A DNA stretch of 64,000 bases from Narthecium ossifragum (Eukaryota > Streptophyta > Magnoliopsida > Dioscoreales > Nartheciaceae), in assembly GCA_963920575.1 (NCBI GenBank), contig OY986970.1:4059654-4123653 (forward strand), given 5' to 3'. The notes under the pieces were generated by a model, which saw only the letters and a list, made by a program, of their open reading frames with translations, was not told the origin of the DNA and ran no database searches. Both the position numbers and the translations under genes were made by a program. This document shows positions 11,179 to 21,799 of this stretch, one piece after another (position 1 is the stretch's first letter; each line of letters starts with the position of its first letter).

Positions 11179-14100
11179 ATGCTGCCCAAGGAGCGTGTGG
11201 ACGTCGGATGGGAGCATGGAGAGATGGTTAATGGGAATAGACATCACTGGAAGTGCAAGTATTGTGGTATGATCGGAAAGGGAGGAGGGGTGAGCAGACT
11301 GAAAATGCATGTGGCTGGTATTGTATGAGACACGAAGAAATGCACTAAAGTGCCACAGGAAATCAAGCGGGCACTTAAACAGGAGATAGAGGCAGTAAAG
11401 GAGGGGAAAAGGGTAGCCGAAAGACGTAAATTAGAGCTCGATAGACGGGTTGCAGAGTATCCGGTTGTTGATGACTACGAGGGTATGGGTTCTGATGAGG
11501 AAGCAGATTTTCGTGCAGCTGTGAACGAGTCGTCAGCAGATCAATGGGCGTGGGAGGAGATTCGCCGGCAAAGGGGCAGATTTGGTTCTTCGGAACATGA
11601 GGCTGGTTCCAGTGCTGGTTCCGGTGCTGGTTCTAGTTCACAACACTTTGACGTATCGGGTGCTGGAGCTGATTTCCCTCCCCGAAGCTTAGCAGACAGA
11701 ATTCTCTTCTTGGTATGTTCGGATCTCGCAGGCAAAGGGGTAGGGCGAGCACAGACGTCAGAGGCAGGAGAAGCGTAGATGTTAGAGACATAGATCCAAA
11801 CGCATTTCCTGGTCAAAGAGTCCAAACAAAAACGGATCGATGACTGGAAAGGAGAGAAGAAGAAGGCAATAGGGCGCAGCATATCTAAATGGTTTCACTT
11901 TAGCCATATACCTCCATTCGCAGCCGCGAATACTTATTTTCGAGCTATGATCAGTACAGTTCAGAAACATGGCTCAGGGATTGAGCCACCCACTCCCAAA
12001 GACATAGCAGGCAAATATTTGGATGATGAGGTCGAGGACATTCGCAAGTATATATCCACATTTAAGACACAGTGGGATGCTTATGGGGTAACTTTGATGT
12101 GTAATAGCTGGACAGGTCCCACGAGGTTGTCCATCATCAACTTCCTCGTATACTGCAACAAAAATGTTGTGTTTGTGAAGTCTGTGAATGCCTCAAATGA
12201 TATTCACAACGCAAACTACATATACCGCATGATGGAAGATGTACTAAATGATATTGGAGAACAATATGTTGTGCAGGTAAGCAATTACATGTAATATTTT
12301 TGCCATTAGTTTTGTCTAGAGACTAATGATTTTCTTTTCAATAATTCAGATTGTTACTGATAATGGCGCAAACTTTAAGAAGGCGGGCGAGATGCTTATG
12401 GAGAGAAGAGGTCATTTGTTCTGGACTCCTTGTGCAGCACACTGTATTAACTTGATCTTTCATGACATTGGGGATATAAAAATGGTAAAGAGTACCATAG
12501 AGAAAGCCCAACATGTGGCCAGATATCTATACAACTCACCTTATCTTCATGCCATAATGAAGAAGTATACTGAAGGAGAGCTCATACGGCCGGGTCCCAC
12601 TAGGTTCGGAACTAATTTTATCGCACTTCAGTCTATGGCTAAACGGAAGAATGGGTTGAAGGCGTTTTTTGCATCCAGTGATTGGACGAGTTCCAAATAT
12701 GCTCAAAAAAGCGAGGGGAAACAGGTTGAGCACACGATCATGTCAGCCAAATTCTGGGAGCATGTAAGTGAGATCATCAGATCCGTAGAGCCCTTGTATT
12801 CTATGCTACGAATAGTTGACGGTGACACTAGGCCTCAAATGGGCTATGTTTATCACTCGCTAAAGATGACGAAAGACGCGATAAAGAAAGCAGGAACTCG
12901 ACTTTCTGACCCGATCTTGCGGATCATTGATCGGCGGTGGGACGCACAGATGGGCCGAGACCTCCACTTAGCAGGTACGTGTACGTCCATCATCATCCAA
13001 TGACTTTAGGTTATTTATTAAATTATAAGCATTGACCAATCTTGTTCTCTATATGATAGGTTACTATCTGCATCCGGGACTACACTACCGTTATAGCTTA
13101 AGCATGAAACATGATTTACTGCGAGCATTGCGGATCTGTATACTTAAACTTCAACCCGATGCTGAGCGTGCCTCTCTTGCGATTAACGAGGTAAGCGGCG
13201 CTTACCTTATTGGTTGTCCGTATTTAAACTCAATCAACCCCAGTTGAAGTTAAGCATTAATACCTTATGTCGGTATGGGCAGGGAAGTTTGTTTCGAGAA
13301 GCTGCGGGATCTTTTGGAGAAAACGCGGCGGTCAATGGGCGATATAACACTGATCCCGGTGAGCTTATGCTTTAATCTATTAGTCGATTATGGTATGCTA
13401 AGCTAATTGATGTAACTAAATCTAACCGCAGCAGTTGTTTCTTGTCACAGCTGAGTGGTGGGTGCAATACGGAGACTCTGCACCCAACTTACAAAAACTA
13501 GCGATCCGCATCCTCTCGCAAACCACCACATCTAGCGGATGTGAACGCAACTGGTCTACATTCGCACTCATCCACACCAAAGTGCGAAATCGTCTATCAT
13601 ATGCTCGTCTAGAGAAGATGGTGTACGTTCACTACAACATGAGGCTTAGACTGCGGCACATCAGTACGGATATGTCGAAAGATGTTGGAGAGGTCGACAT
13701 TTTAGATGCTGGCTTTTTCGATGATGACTCTGATCCTATCAACGATTGGTTGCGGACTACAGATGACCAGCCGGACCTAGAGCTTGATGAGCCTGGTGAC
13801 CCACCGCGTCCTTTTCAGTACATTTCGCAGGAGCTGAGAGTGGACGACGTTGATGCCTGGAGCAATGAACATGTGGGTCATCATGTTGATGATTGGCATC
13901 CTGCTGGATCACATAGAGATGCTGTGAGTTCAGGCAGATCACATGCTAGACATAATGAGCCCTGACTTGGGGATGATGATAGGGAGTTTGAGAGCCTCAT
14001 GCAGGGCTCTAGAGATAAAAGATATCAAACGAGCCAAGTGTCTGGAGACCAACGGGGACGGGCTGCAAGTTCTGATCCGACAATTGCGCCGACATTTGCA

Positions 14101-14862
14101 GAACGCAGATCCAAAAGTCGTATGGATGTTGAAGATGCCGAGACTACTGATAGCAAGTCGTCGTCTTCGGAGACAAGAGAAAGTGGAGGTGATGACGGTG
14201 GCGAGGCTGGAGGAGAAGAGACATTCGTCCCAGAGACAGAGGCTCAAAGGGGCATATGTTTTACTGAGGAACAATATTATGACCATGCTACTCAGGATTC
14301 TGATCATGGCGCAAAACATCCAGGGGCCGAGGCCACTGCGGTATATAAAAGAAAGGGGAAGGGCAACACAAGTGGAGGGACTAAGTATGACTACACTTCT
14401 ATGCGTGAGGGATTGGCAGCGATCGATGCATAGATCAGTTCATCTTCGTCTGCTCTTTCGTACTAGCATGGTCATTATGGAGAGAGATATGATCAGGACA
14501 GTTATGCTACGTCCCATCATTCTAGTCACATCGGCCAGCCTCAGTGGCCACATGAGCCTACCTTCATACAGGGTATTTTTGGAGATACCGGATCATCTGC
14601 TTCGCATGATAGTTCCGGATATTCGTATGGCTATCATGGTACAAACCAACCATACCAACCACATCAGATTGAAGTGGTGACTATAAAGGCTCCTGAAACT
14701 GTCATTGATTTCCACCGTGATGCTGCAGAGTACCAGTCGTTCATTAGAGAGTTTGAAGTCTATTATTCTCAGTATATGACTTTCCCTCAGTATATGCAGC
14801 ACTTGAGTTCTACTAGAAACATTTATCTTAGACCACCGGAATACAGATTATGGTTAGTCTGA
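11179..14862 (+). pseudogene. hAT transposase gene (BED finger, DUF659, hAT dimerisation domain), disrupted
   Basis: The likely start is the ATG at 11179. A BED zinc finger follows (GWEHGEMVNGNRHHWKCKYC with downstream SRLKMHVAG). The DUF659 domain lies at about 11880-12500 (KWFHFSHIPPFAAANTYFRA; MCNSWTGPTRLSIINFLVY; after an intron, TDNGANFKKAGEMLMERRG and WTPCAAHCINLIFHDIGDIK). The dimerisation signature SSGCERNWSTFALIHTKVRN lies at about 13530. Introns are visible at about 12276-12350, 12975-13060, 13190-13285 and 13360-13430. Lesions are an in-frame TGA at 11326-11328 just after the BED finger, a frame change between about 11710 and 11830, and later stops in the Ser/Asp-rich tail that reads on to 14862. 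Activity would need another hAT source. Confidence 0.82.
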
Positions 14863-16499
14863 GAAAGAGCTTGGTGTGTACTCATATAAGAGATGTATTG
14901 AGCTGTTGATTATATGTCATGTATTGTATTATACTACTTTGATATGTTTTCACTCTGTTATGGTATAAGAGAATATATTTGGCCAATTGGAGATGTTGAA
15001 ACTTAAAAACGAGTGAATTTCACTCATCTGGACCGGCACCGGCGCGTACCGTCCGGCACCGGCGCGTGCCGACGCGCGTACCGTACCGGTGGGTTGCCGG
15101 CACGGCGCGTGCCAACGGCACGGCAATCCTTGATGGTATGTGTTGGTTCAGGAAGCACTAACTTTGTTTTACTCTTTAAGAAGCTTCTTGACTGATGGAA
15201 GTTTTTTTCTCTTTGTGAAGATAGTTCTTCCTCTTGGTGAAGATCCTCCAGCAATCACTTCAATGTCTTTCAACCACAATGGGAAAATTTTAGCTGCTTC
15301 TGCAACTGATGGAATGATTCATATGTTTGGTATTCTCATCTAACCTTCTCAGACCTTGATGGAGTGCATAGAACAACTGTTCTCAAACTTGGCAACTACT
15401 GCAACTCCAGCTTATGCTAATTAATGTTAAAGCGTAACCAATGTTGCTTTTAGATGACGCTTTTGAATTCGCGCAACAAATCTTACAGTCAATCTTAATC
15501 TGTTTTGTTTTATCCACTATCTTGAGAAACAGTATAGTTTTTTGTGAATTCAGAATTCTGTTCTGATCATTGGATAGTATGTTTTATGCTATCAGCTTTT
15601 GGTTCTTGGAGGCTTAGCTCCTGATGTCCTTTTCCTGCCTTGTCTAGATCTCAAATAATTGGAACTCGTAGTGTCTGACATGAATGAACTGGTCATGAAT
15701 GCAAATTTGCTCACATTCTTTATGTTTTGCTCGAACTTTCTTTACTGCATATAGATTGTATTTTCTTTGTAGGCCAAGGAATAATTCTACTGCTTTCTGA
15801 ATTTTTTTTTTATAATTTTCTTAAGATATGTCTGCGGGTCTACAAATAACTGGATGGCCAGCCCATGATTCAGCTGTCAACTCAGTGCTATTTGGACCTG
15901 ACGAGACAAGCATATTCAGTTTGGGTTGTGATGGAAAGGCAAGTAACCATGGCTCTAAGTTAGATCTCAACACCTGAATATGAGTGCAACTGGTTGCTTT
16001 TGCCTCATTTGTTTTGTTTAGGTTTGCTGCATATGCTACATAACATCTATCCTGTTGGCATAGTAAGTAGATCTTCGAGTATTATTTAACAACCCGAATA
16101 TTCTGGCTGATTAAGCTGTCATATCTTACTAAGGAGTAAGGACCTCTCATATAGATTAGCACAAGTATGTCACTATTTTGCGGAAAGTGTCAAAATTCTT
16201 AATAAATAGTATATTCTTTTGGATTTCTGAAATTTGCCCTTTATTGTTGTCCCTCTATGTTTTTGGATCACTCTTAGCTTGATGCATATTTGCAGATATT
16301 CAAATGGAGCTTGCAGAATCAGGGTCAAGTTCTTTGGTCGAGGAATTGCGAGGTCTTGGGGAGGTCGGGAATGGGAAATTCAGCGATAATATGAAGTTCA
16401 CAAAAAAGTGTTTTTTTTTTTTATGTTTTGTTAAAATTACTTTAGATATGAATTTGAATTGCAATGTAAGTTCAGATTCGAATTAATATGAAGTTTGAA

Positions 16500-17117
16500 T
16501 ATTCTAAATTGCGTCATGTTTTTCACGACTAAAACATCAATTGGTCGTAATTAATTGTTGCTTTTAATGACGGTGAATCAGGTTTTTATGACTAAAATAG
16601 TGGTCGCAATTAATAAAAATAGCAACCTCATTTGAGTTTTTTGCGACCAACATGTGGTCGCAATTGATCATGCTGGTGATCTTTGGAATCAAAGTAGTGA
16701 CCATACATATGGTCGCTATTAAGCTCATTTGACTTTTTTGCGACCAACATGTGGTCGCAATTGATCATGCTGGTGACATTCGAAATCAAAGTAGCGACCA
16801 GACATATGGTCGCTATTGAGCTATTTATTGCGACCAAATTAGAGTGGTCGTTATGAGTTGGTACCTTTAACGACCAACTTGTTGGAGTTTAATGCGATAA
16901 AAAAGAAGACCAATTGCGACTAAAGGTGGTCGCTGATACTTAACCTTTTGCGACCAACTTGACTTGGTCGAAAAGTACTAGTTATGACCACTTATTTTTG
17001 ACCACTTGACGACCAAACGGAAATGGTCGCTAAAGGCCATTTCGGGGCTTTAGCGACCATATTGTGCACTTTTTGTGACCACTCTAGTGGTTACTAAAAG
17101 TCTTTTTTCTTGTAGTG
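16500..17117. repeat. Right subterminal repeat region of the CACTA element
   Basis: A dense array of GCGACCAACATGTGGTCGC-type units, including a duplicated block of about 105 bp (16640-16735 and 16738-16825) with TTGCGACCAACATGTGGTCGC and CATATGGTCGCTATT. It ends in the CACTA terminal motif. Confidence 0.78.
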
Positions 17118-17120
17118 TAG

Positions 17121-17675
17121 TGTTGATTTTCGACGAGCTCCTTTCGCCGCCGAACCACCATCCTTAACCATATTCCGGCCACCCATGTTGCCATCCAAGA
17201 CCACCATCGCCTCCCACAAGGTCTTGCGCCGTCGCCTATCGCCACCTATGGTGATCTCTCTACATCACACGAGATCTACATCGGATAGAGATTAGGAGAG
17301 CAATTTGGTCACAAAATGCCAAAAACTAACCATAATTGTTGGTTAGAAGACCTAACACCTTAAAAAAATCCGCATGGACTATGGGATAATAATTTCCTTA
17401 AAAGGGACTAAACGCCAGTTTACTGTATAAATTAACTGACGTGGATATCAAAAAAGTAAACGAGGAACCAATGACATGTAGTAGTTGAAAAATGATAGCT
17501 GATAATCTGGAAGGGTACAGGTCTTATTGTGCCAATTAGGTGCTGTAAGCTTGTTATATTTCGCATTGGAACTGCATTCTTTGGCCGGGCCCACAAGTAG
17601 CTCAATTGGTTAGTAAACGGTAACGGTAATGAGTTGGTTTTCGGGTCTAATCTCATTCTCAAACCCCTATATTTG
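17121..17675. other. Intergenic DNA: right continuation of duplicated block B, then a SINE-like fragment
   Basis: At 17405-17580 the sequence parallels 3500-3660 (GACGTGGATATC, GTAGTTGAAAAATGATAGCTG, TTAGGTGCTGTAAGC). It is followed by a tRNA-like A box, TAGCTCAATTGGTTAG (17598-17613), and a weak B box, GGGTCTAATCTC (17643-17654). That spacing fits a tRNA-derived SINE. No coding sequence is seen. Confidence 0.5.
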
Positions 17676-17991
17676 GGGATTTATTGTCTAAAAAGGCCCC
17701 CACATGTTCACTAATAGCAGACGGAGACCCCTTAGCAACATCTTTTGCATATTGGAACCTCAAACCCATTTAATTCCAAACCTACCCTTCAAATCCAGCC
17801 CATGTGAATTGGCTATGGATGGCCATGCCACATGACGTGGCATGGCCATCCATAGCCAATTCACATGGGCTGGATTTGAAGGGTAGGTTTGGAATTAAAT
17901 GGGTTTGGGGTCCCAATATGCAAAAGATGTTGCCAAGGGGTCTCGGTCTGCTATTAGTGAACATGAGGGGGCCTTTTAGACAATAAATCCC
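17676..17991. mobile_element. Foldback MITE, 316 bp, arms of about 155 bp
   Basis: The element starts GGGATTTATTGTCTAAAAAG and ends with the inverse, AGACAATAAATCCC. The two halves are near-perfect inverted copies that meet at CATGCCACATGACGTGGCATG, about 17825-17846. Only a handful of mismatches occur. The flank TATATTTG is repeated on both sides (8-10 bp depending on how shared G/C bases are assigned). The target size suggests a hAT or Mutator relative. There is no coding capacity; a transcript would fold into a long hairpin. Confidence 0.85.
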
Positions 17992-18431
17992 TATATTTGG
18001 TATGGGAATAAAGGGGGAATAACCCTTTATTTTCAAACATTTTTTTCATATCCTAAATAATCATTACCTACTTATCCTCATTCTACCCTGTTAATGATGG
18101 GCACGTAAGCAGAATAGCAATGACCGATGACCGATAAGTACATGGTTTCATCGTCTAGATGTAAACCATCGGCCAAATAGGCGATCATTTGTAGATGTGT
18201 AGGGACAAAGCATCGTTCAAAAGCCTTGAAGTCAAATCATCGGCTAAAGATAAGTATGAAACATGCAAAGGAAGATGATCGACCAAAGGTCATGACGAAG
18301 CAAGCCAATTAAAGCTATCGTCCAGAAGCAATTAAAATATGTGCCAATTAAGGTCATAAAAACACATGCAAGTATGACGTGGATAAGGAACGATAAGTAA
18401 TCTGATGTAATCATAACGTGTGCAATGAAGG
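17992..18431. other. Flank of the Athila-like element, possibly an older LTR
   Basis: No gene. The sequence contains alternating motifs (GACCGATGACCGATAAG, ATCGTC, ATCGGC) and is continuous with 24974 onward once the LTR element is removed. The downstream flank has a TATA box at 25097-25106, so the interrupted sequence may be an older LTR. Its ends were not found. Confidence 0.35.
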
Positions 18432-18436
18432 ATCAT

Positions 18437-20091
18437 TGATGAGACGTGAAAAGTACAAGAGTTAACCCCTTAATTTACCTTTATTAGTCTTCGAGCAAGG
18501 TATTTCTAATAATGTTCATGGTATTTCAGGTACAAGAGCCTTCAATAGAAGTTAGATCAACTTTGGAGCGTAAACGAGCCTATTCGAGTACATTTAGGTA
18601 CATGGGTCAACTTCAAAGATTAAACTGTACCTTTTCAGGAAGAACCAGATAATGTGCCATATATCATTGGAAAGCTCTGGAAGTCTAGTTTCAGAAGAAT
18701 TTTACGGTTCATGATTCCGAGTTTCCTAGATGAAGTTATGGCATTTTTCGTACCAATGCGCAGTGCTGAATGGCAAAAGAGATAATATGCAGAAAAGAAG
18801 ATCGATCCTCACTATAGGAAGGATCGATCCCTTTTGCACATTTTCCAGTGACAGAACGCAACATTCTCTAGGATCGATCCTTATCTACTGAAGGATCGAT
18901 TTTCGTCGGGGCGCAGCCAGAACTCAAGAGGAGGATCGATCCTTTACCCTATAAGGATCGATCCTTTTGTACCAGCCGAGTAAAATCAATGGTCCAGATC
19001 TAATCCGAGTGGGGGATGCTTGGAGGCTATAAATAGACCCCTTTTGGGGGATTTTGGGGATTCTTTTGGACAAGAAGAGGCTAAGGAAAGGGGCAATCCC
19101 CTTGGGCAAGGAAGGGAGCTCTCATCCAAGAGGGAGAAGATTGATGAAGAAGAGGATCCATCTCTTCTCCATGGCTTCTCCATCGAAGATGAGTAGCTAA
19201 TCTATTTACCTAGTGGAATACCATGATGTTTTAGGTTTTTATTTATAGTTTTCTTTGGATTTGGATGTTGTAATCCTTATGAGACAAGATTGTATGGATT
19301 TATTCTTCATTTCTATATCTTTGTAGTGGGATTCTAATGTTGGATGGATGGATTCTTTGGTTTGCATAAGCTAGAACCTTGTGCCCAATAGGTGTTTGTT
19401 GATATTCCCCAATGAGTAAGTTGTGCTAGAACCATGACCACTTGTGTTGAAGGGAGTCTTGGCTCTAGGTTAGGGACTTGGTTGTGCTAGAACCACTCCA
19501 ATCCACATCTAACCTAGCATCTATCCTATCTTTTATAGTGTTTTGGATTCGAGATACTAGAACCACCTCGATCCATTACCATATTCCATACAACCCGATT
19601 CCTTGCGACGAGATGATCCTAACCCGACTTCTCGTTGGCGATGATCGTAGCTAACCCCTCGATCGCCGACTTTCTAGCATACACCTTTTGCGACGGATAG
19701 TCCTTAACCGGTTATCCGTTAGCGACGACCTTTGTTAGCCACAAGGTAGTCGATATTGTAGTGTCTCGATAGGATTGCACATCTTGATCCATTAGAAAGC
19801 TATGATTGAGCCTAATCCGGATTGGGATTCCCTAGGACCTCTTTCTATCCATTAAATCATTTACATGCTTTCTTAGATATCATATCCTAAAACCCAAAAC
19901 CATTTCTTTTATTATCTTTGTAGGAACACTTAGATTGAGTTAAGTAGTTTAATTGTTTCCATACGCATTCCCTGTGGATTCGACTCGGACTCACCGCTAG
20001 CTACCCCCAAAGGTAGTTAGTTAGTAGTTCGATTATAAATTTGTAATTTTGATCGGGCGCGTTAAGCCGCGACACTTTTCACGTCCCATCA
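18437..20091 (+). repeat. 5' LTR of the Athila-like element
   Basis: The LTR begins TGATGAGACGTGAAAAGT and ends ACTTTTCACGTCCCATCA, an 18-bp terminal inverted repeat with one mismatch, unusually long for an LTR. Promoter elements are visible: three pairs of GATCGATC palindromes (18798-18963), a CAGATCTAATCCGA block (18995-19008) and a TATA box CTATAAATAG (19027-19036). Short open frames on the minus strand near 18924-19183 are artefacts. Confidence 0.92.
18798..19036 (+). promoter_or_regulatory. LTR promoter with paired GGATCGATCC palindromes upstream of TATA
   Basis: Six copies of (G)GATCGATC(C) occur as three pairs at about 18800/18821, 18871/18893 and 18933/18953. Each pair is spaced about 20-22 bp and can form a hairpin. 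They lie 65-230 bp upstream of CTATAAATAG (19027-19036). The same ordered module recurs in an unrelated LTR at 46.2-46.6 kb. Confidence 0.65.
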
Positions 20092-20097
20092 AGATTT

Positions 20098-20115
20098 TGG
20101 CGCCGTTGCCGGGGA
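20098..20115 (+). promoter_or_regulatory. Primer-binding site complementary to tRNA-Asp
   Basis: TGGCGCCGTTGCCGGGGA lies six bases after the LTR end and is the exact complement of the 3' end of plant tRNA-Asp, including CCA, as I remember it. This is the usual priming tRNA of Athila-type elements. Confidence 0.88.
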
Positions 20116-20375
20116 ATTGCTTTAGGAAATGATTGAAGTGCTTTGCTTAATCTAGTGTTTCTTGTAAATATCTTCAATTTTAAATTTTGTTTCATATCTT
20201 TAAGAAAAAAAAGAGAGAGTTGTACTTACAATTGCTATATCTTTGTGTTGATAGGAGACGCCTCCGGCAAGACTTCGACGATCAAGATTGGCGACGAACG
20301 TCTCGTGCTTGGACCGGTCCATTGTAAAATATTTCTACCTTTTGGCTTGGTCTTTGTTTATGTGATTGTTTATAC

Positions 20376-20708
20376 ATGGCCGATGAGTATATGCCACCGG
20401 GTGCCACATTGAACGATTATTTGCTACCACCTAATTATGCATCCGCTTATGTTAACGATACATATGGTTTCTCAAACCCGACATATGATTTGCATTCATA
20501 CACCTATGATGCGGATTTGAGTAATCATCCGTACTCTTATTGGCAACCCCAAGGTCAATACCCTCTTGATGTTCAACCACAAAACTTGAGCTCACCCGAC
20601 CAATATTTTGCACTTAGCTCTACATCGCCCTATCTTTCTCAAACACAATACCCCCACCCCAACATTGGTACGAGCCCTCCATTTCCTTTGAACCACAAGC
20701 ACAAATAG
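20376..20708 (+). CDS. Open frame at the 5' end of the LTR element interior, gag-position remnant
   Basis: The frame runs 110 codons from an ATG and is rich in Tyr, Pro and Gln (YWQPQGQYPLDVQPQN). I recognise no domain. It lies about 260 bp after the primer site, where gag is expected. The reading frame breaks near 20690, after which a neighbouring frame continues into the gag-tail-like sequence, so the two were probably one protein. Confidence 0.45.
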   Translation: MADEYMPPGATLNDYLLPPNYASAYVNDTYGFSNPTYDLHSYTYDADLSNHPYSYWQPQGQYPLDVQPQNLSSPDQYFALSSTSPYLSQTQYPHPNIGTSPPFPLNHKHK

Positions 20709-21799
20709 ATCCATCTTTAGATGAAAGGGTCCTTAAAGCTCTAGAGACATTTGAAATACAAAACCAACTTATACATTCCCACTCACAATCATTAGCCAAT
20801 ATAGAAGTCCAAATTGGACAACTAGCTTCATTGATCGATTCATATTATGATGAGGTTGATGGTTGTGTGAGTGAGGTAGTGTCTTCTAATTTTAATGATG
20901 ATGCTTGTAATACTTATCTTACCAATGTTAGTGATACATGCAACTATGAGGTTCCTAATGAGGCTTCGCTCGTTCATGATAGTTTGAATGATGTTTTGCC
21001 GATGCGTGATTATACTATTGACGATGTTTTGCCCGTATATGTTGATTTTGTGAATGAGCCAAAGCCTCCGATTTTTGTTAATCTTGACATTGATGAGAAT
21101 GATGAATGCATGCATGATTTTATACCTCCTATTTGTCAGGATATTGTTTCTGATGTTTATCCATTCATTGATTGTGATGCATGCGAGGGGAAGATTGCTA
21201 AGAGTGTTTGTAGTGATGATCTTATGCATGTTTGTGATAAGTTGGATGATGATTTGCTTATGTTAGTTAAGTATGATACTTTTGACTATCCTTGTGAGAT
21301 CTCCTTACGGAGACCTCAAATTGAGTGTCAAGCTTTTCCATCACCCATGCTTGTTGAACATTGTGAGATGACGAACCTTGTTTTTCCATCTTTCTTAAGC
21401 CATGCCGAATATGATTGTAATTTCATCAAAGACTCTTGCAAGAATTCCCGTCTTTCGAGCATCTTGTTTCCTAAGGACCTAATCTTTTTCTTTGATGAAG
21501 ATTGTTTGCATGGCTATATTTTTCTTCGGCTCATGTATTATTTCACCTTGAACCATCGGCCACCAAAAGCCGATTTTAAGATGGCCCCATTTATTACAAT
21601 ACATGGCTTGAAGGGTGGTAATTGGCCAATGACTGACGCTTTGCATGATTTCGTTGTCAATGATGCTTCATTCTTCTTTGATAAGTCATGTTTGCATGTA
21701 TTCTCCATTCTTCAATCCATGTATTTCTTTACATGGAACCATCGACCACCCAAGTTTGGTTTTGTTGTACATAGCATAACGTCGGGCAGAAGACGGTAA
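20700..21799 (+). CDS. Gag C-terminal-like coiled segment fused to an Asp-rich unknown protein
   Basis: In the frame ending at 21799, open sequence begins near 20700 and reads LDERVLKALETFEIQNQ then SLANIEVQIGQLASLIDS, resembling the end of Athila-type gag (heptad-like, VQ(I/V)GQLA). It continues for about 320 codons of Asp/Cys-rich protein (DIDENDECMHDFIPP, DACEGKIAKSVCSDD) with two related blocks (FFDEDCLHGYIFLRLMYYFT and FFDKSCLHVFSILQSMYFFT). No protease or polymerase motif is present. Function is unknown; it may be specific to this element family. The first ATG is unclear. Confidence 0.5.

Larger units (their letters stand above)
9419..15132 (+). mobile_element. hAT-superfamily DNA transposon nested in the CACTA element
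   Basis: The ends are a 17-bp perfect terminal inverted repeat, CAAGGATTGCCGTGCCG (9419-9435) and its complement (15116-15132). They are flanked by a perfect 8-bp target duplication ATGGTATG (9411-9418 and 15133-15140), the hallmark of hAT insertion. Both subterminal zones are rich in GTACCG/CGGTAC and GCCGG motifs. The interior holds a GA-rich tract, a three-unit AT-rich tandem repeat and a decayed transposase gene on the plus strand. Total 5,714 bp. Confidence 0.92.
8543..16349 (+). pseudogene. Captured fragment of a WD40-repeat (WDR91-like) gene, exons and introns, 3'-truncated
   Basis: Seven consecutive exons can be read with correct splice sites and phase: 8543-8645, 8747-8841, 8918-8980, 9338-9413, 15221-15329, 15826-15938 and 16296-about 16349. 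Joined peptides include IWTYDSSIPSSRN, LICTADGGIKAWNAEAKR, VLDLKCSPVEPIFVSAAAS, FASLTVWNIKTWKAM, VLPLGEDPPAITSMSFNHNG, LQITGWPAHDSAV, FGPDETSIFSLGCDGK and WSLQNQGQVLWSRN. This is the C-terminal beta-propeller half of a conserved plant WD40 protein that I remember as WDR91-like. Family similarity stops after the last peptide and a TGA follows at about 16380, so the final WD repeats are absent. The sixth exon ends in a GC donor (GCAAGT). No N-terminal part was found. All exons lie within the CACTA ends, and hAT interrupts the intron after 9413. Confidence 0.82.
6442..17117. mobile_element. CACTA (En/Spm) transposon carrying a WD40 gene fragment (Pack-CACTA), interrupted by a hAT element
   Basis: The left end is CACTACAAGAAAAAACACC (6442) and the right end is the inverse of CACTACAAGAAAAAAGAC (to 17117), the terminal motif of the plant CACTA superfamily. 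A 3-bp target duplication TAG flanks it (6439-6441 and 17118-17120). Subterminal GCGACCA/TGGTCGC repeats crowd both ends, as CACTA transposase-binding repeats do. No CACTA transposase was recognised, so the element looks non-autonomous. Its 10.7 kb includes a 5.7-kb hAT insertion, leaving about 5 kb. The interior carries exons and introns of a host WD40 gene and a GC-rich stretch of unknown origin. Confidence 0.88.

Noticed and set aside
6442..17117. A CRISPR-like interpretation of the spaced GCGACCAACATGTGGTCGC repeats.
   Set aside because: The repeats are inverted as well as direct, irregularly spaced and located at CACTA ends in a plant genome; they are subterminal transposon repeats.
17598..17654. 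A functional tRNA gene at the A-box-like sequence.
   Set aside because: The B box is poor, no cloverleaf acceptor stem is evident and no terminator follows; a SINE remnant is more likely.
18924..19183. Matching minus-strand frames in both LTRs (also 23801-24060).
   Set aside because: They recur only because the LTR is duplicated; no domain, and they run against the LTR promoter.
20840..21266. Open frames antisense to, or in other frames of, the LTR element interior.
   Set aside because: They are Ile/Asn- or Met/Leu-rich shadows of the AT-biased open frame at 20700-21799.
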